A stretch of 64,000 bases of DNA, taken from Sphaerotilus uruguayifluvii (GTDB lineage Bacteria; Pseudomonadota; Gammaproteobacteria; Burkholderiales; Burkholderiaceae_C). The notes beneath the pieces were generated by a model, which saw nothing but the letters and a program-made list of their open reading frames with translations, was not told the DNA's origin and searched no databases. Below are positions 62,246-64,000 of the stretch, in pieces. Position numbers and translations under genes: made by a program. Location of the stretch: contig NZ_JABSNM010000016.1 of assembly GCF_013294065.1 (NCBI RefSeq), positions 1 to 64,000 of the forward strand, given 5' to 3'. The stretch's first letter is position 1; each line of letters starts with the position of its first letter.

Positions 62246-62302
62246 GTCGATCCGCGAGGAATCGCCGCCGGGTCCAGAACCTCCCGACAGGACTGCCGCA
62301 TC

Positions 62303-63556
62303 ATGTTTGACCGCGCCACCCACACCCTGGCCGCCATCGACCCCGAGATCACCGCCGCGATCGAGGCCGAGGTCCATCGCCAGGAAGACCACATCGAGCT
62401 GATCGCCAGCGAGAACTACACCTCGCCGGCCGTCATGGCCGCCCAGGGCTCGCAGCTCACCAACAAGTACGCCGAAGGCTACCCCGGCAAGCGCTACTAC
62501 GGCGGCTGCGAGCATGTCGACGTCGTCGAGCAGATCGCCATCGACCGTGCCAAGGAACTGTTCGGCGCCAGCTTCGCCAACGTGCAGCCGAACTCCGGCT
62601 CGCAGGCCAACCAGGCCGTCTACTTCGGCCTGCTGCAGCCGGGCGACACCATCATGGGCATGAGCCTGGCCGAAGGCGGCCACCTGACCCACGGCATGCC
62701 GCTGAACATGTCGGGCAAGTGGTTCAAGGTCGTCTCCTACGGCCTGAACGCCGCCGAGGACATCGACTACGACGCGATGGAGCGCATGGCGCACGAGCAC
62801 AAGCCGAAGCTGATCATCGCGGGCGCGTCGGCGTTCGCGCTGCGCATCGACTTCGAGCGCTTCGCCAAGGTGGCCAAGGCCGTCGGCGCCTACCTCTGGG
62901 TCGACATGGCGCACTACGCCGGCCTGATCGCCGCGGGCGTCTACCCGAACCCGGTGCCGCACGCCGACGTCGTCACCACGACCACGCACAAGACGCTGCG
63001 CGGCCCGCGCGGCGGCCTGATCCTGATGAACGACGAGGCCGTCGCCAAGAAGATCAACTCGGCGATCTTCCCCGGCATCCAGGGCGGCCCGCTGATGCAC
63101 GTCATCGCGGCCAAGGCCGTGGCGCTGAAGGAAGCCCTGTCGCCCGAGTTCAAGGCCTACCAGGAGCAGGTGGTCAGGAACGCCGCCGTGATGGCCGAGA
63201 CGCTGACCCAGCGCGGCCTGCGCATCGTCAGCGGCCGCACCGAGAGCCACGTCATGCTGGTCGACCTGCGTCCGAAGGGCCTGACCGGCAAGGAAGCCGA
63301 GGCGCTGCTGGGCCGTGCCCACATGACCTGCAACAAGAACGGCATCCCGAACGACCCGCAGAAGCCGATGGTCACCAGCGGCATCCGCCTGGGCTCGCCG
63401 GCCCTGACCACCCGCGGCTTCAAGGAGGACCAGGCCCGCCTGGTCGCCAACCTGATCGCCGACGTGCTGGAAGCCCCGAACGACGAGGCCGTCATCGAGC
63501 GCGTCAAGGCGCAGGTCGCGCAGCTGACCCGCGACTTCCCCGTCTACCGCGGCTGA
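62303..63556 (+). CDS. glyA: Serine hydroxymethyltransferase
   Basis: PLP enzyme interconverting serine and glycine while charging tetrahydrofolate with a one-carbon unit. 417 residues as in E. coli. Start [16 protein letters not shown]; the frame upstream is the riboswitch region. Features: [33 protein letters not shown], the PLP lysine K230 in [13 protein letters not shown] and the C-terminal [18 protein letters not shown] lies about ten bases before the ATG. Expression should be raised by ZTP through the riboswitch. nrdR follows 23 bases downstream and may be co-transcribed. Confidence 0.97.
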   Translation: MFDRATHTLAAIDPEITAAIEAEVHRQEDHIELIASENYTSPAVMAAQGSQLTNKYAEGYPGKRYYGGCEHVDVVEQIAIDRAKELFGASFANVQPNSGSQANQAVYFGLLQPGDTIMGMSLAEGGHLTHGMPLNMSGKWFKVVSYGLNAAEDIDYDAMERMAHEHKPKLIIAGASAFALRIDFERFAKVAKAVGAYLWVDMAHYAGLIAAGVYPNPVPHADVVTTTTHKTLRGPRGGLILMNDEAVAKKINSAIFPGIQGGPLMHVIAAKAVALKEALSPEFKAYQEQVVRNAAVMAETLTQRGLRIVSGRTESHVMLVDLRPKGLTGKEAEALLGRAHMTCNKNGIPNDPQKPMVTSGIRLGSPALTTRGFKEDQARLVANLIADVLEAPNDEAVIERVKAQVAQLTRDFPVYRG

Positions 63557-63579
63557 GGCCGGGCGGCGACGCCCTCCCG

Positions 63580-64000
63580 ATGCGCTGCCCCTACTGCGGT
63601 CACCAGGAAACCACCGTCGTCGAGACCCGCGCGTCCGACGAGGGTGACGCGATGCGCCGGCGGCGGCGCTGCAGCGGCTGCGACAAGCGCTTCACCACCT
63701 ACGAGCGCGCCGAGCTGGCGATGCCGGCGGTGGTGAAGAAGAACGGGGCACGCAGCGAGTTCGACCGCGCCAAGCTGCGCGCGTCGATGACGCTGGCCCT
63801 GCGCAAGCGCAATGTCAGCGTCGACCTGCTCGACGCGGCGATCGCCCGCATCGAGAACACCCTGTTCACCAGCGGCGAGAGCGAGGTCGGCACCTCGCAG
63901 ATCGGCGAGCTGGTGATGCGCGAGCTCAAGCGCCTCGACAAGGTCGCCTACGTGCGCTACGCCTCGGTCTACCGCCAGTTCGAGGATGTCGACGCGTTCA
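63580..64000 (+). CDS. nrdR: Transcriptional repressor NrdR (partial, cut by window end)
   Basis: The first 140 codons of a protein normally about 150 residues; the end lies outside the window. The N-terminal zinc ribbon has [17 protein letters not shown] and [19 protein letters not shown] (two C-x2-C pairs). The ATP-cone domain is recognisable from [16 protein letters not shown] through to [17 protein letters not shown]. NrdR senses ATP/dATP and represses ribonucleotide reductase genes. Placement directly after glyA (with ribD usually following) is common in betaproteobacteria. Confidence 0.95.
   Translation, partial: MRCPYCGHQETTVVETRASDEGDAMRRRRRCSGCDKRFTTYERAELAMPAVVKKNGARSEFDRAKLRASMTLALRKRNVSVDLLDAAIARIENTLFTSGESEVGTSQIGELVMRELKRLDKVAYVRYASVYRQFEDVDAF

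Overview
This 64 kb window is chromosomal, very GC-rich, and carries only core-type genes. Gene order and protein families point to a betaproteobacterium of the order Burkholderiales. Examples are sucAB-lpdA followed by zapE, an ilvI-ilvH-ilvC / pssA / leuA series, an ECF sigma factor with DUF3619 and DUF3106 partners, and a moxR-DUF58-tgpA locus. A Leptothrix/Sphaerotilus/Rubrivivax-like member is my best guess; that is inference from familiarity, not a search. I saw no tRNA, rRNA, insertion sequence, prophage or CRISPR array.

Layout. 0.1-4.3 kb: a DinG-type helicase, a DUF465 protein, a PP2C phosphatase and ZapE. 4.3-10.1 kb: the 2-oxoglutarate dehydrogenase operon sucA-sucB-lpdA (minus strand) with a structured leader. 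10.5-13.6 kb: a TIGR03790 protein, an IclR regulator and a D-Ala-D-Ala peptidase. 13.7-20.9 kb: branched-chain amino acid genes (leuA, ilvC, ilvH, ilvI) with pssA and a methyltransferase between them. 21.1-24.2 kb: sigma factor cluster, RDD protein, DgkA. 24.2-26.3 kb: glnB and ettA. 26.5-34.1 kb: a type IV pilus minor pilin operon ending in pilY1 and a TonB-like gene. 34.1-44.0 kb: a histone-deacetylase-like enzyme, moxR-DUF58-tgpA, glyoxalase I and a large SNF2 helicase. 44.0-49.4 kb: a triple-CheW protein, a soluble five-PAS chemoreceptor and a CoA-transferase. 49.6-56.1 kb: rlmJ, a PepSY/cytochrome b561 pair, a CDF transporter, the Entner-Doudoroff genes edd-eda and an OmpA-like protein. 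56.2-64.0 kb: chaC, a MocA-like enzyme, pdxH, a YdcF protein, ubiD, a lytic transglycosylase, glyA behind a ZTP riboswitch, and the start of nrdR.

The most interesting content is regulatory. A leuA attenuator has a 19-residue, leucine-rich leader peptide followed by an intrinsic terminator. glyA has a ZTP (pfl) riboswitch. The ilvI and edd promoters carry clear palindromes. sucA and glnB share a 13-bp extended -10 sequence. In at least five genes (PP2C, leuL, pssA, rlmJ, pdxH) a -10-like hexamer ends 6-7 bases before the start codon, which predicts leaderless mRNAs. Many very long antisense or off-frame open frames are artefacts of the high GC content and are left out.
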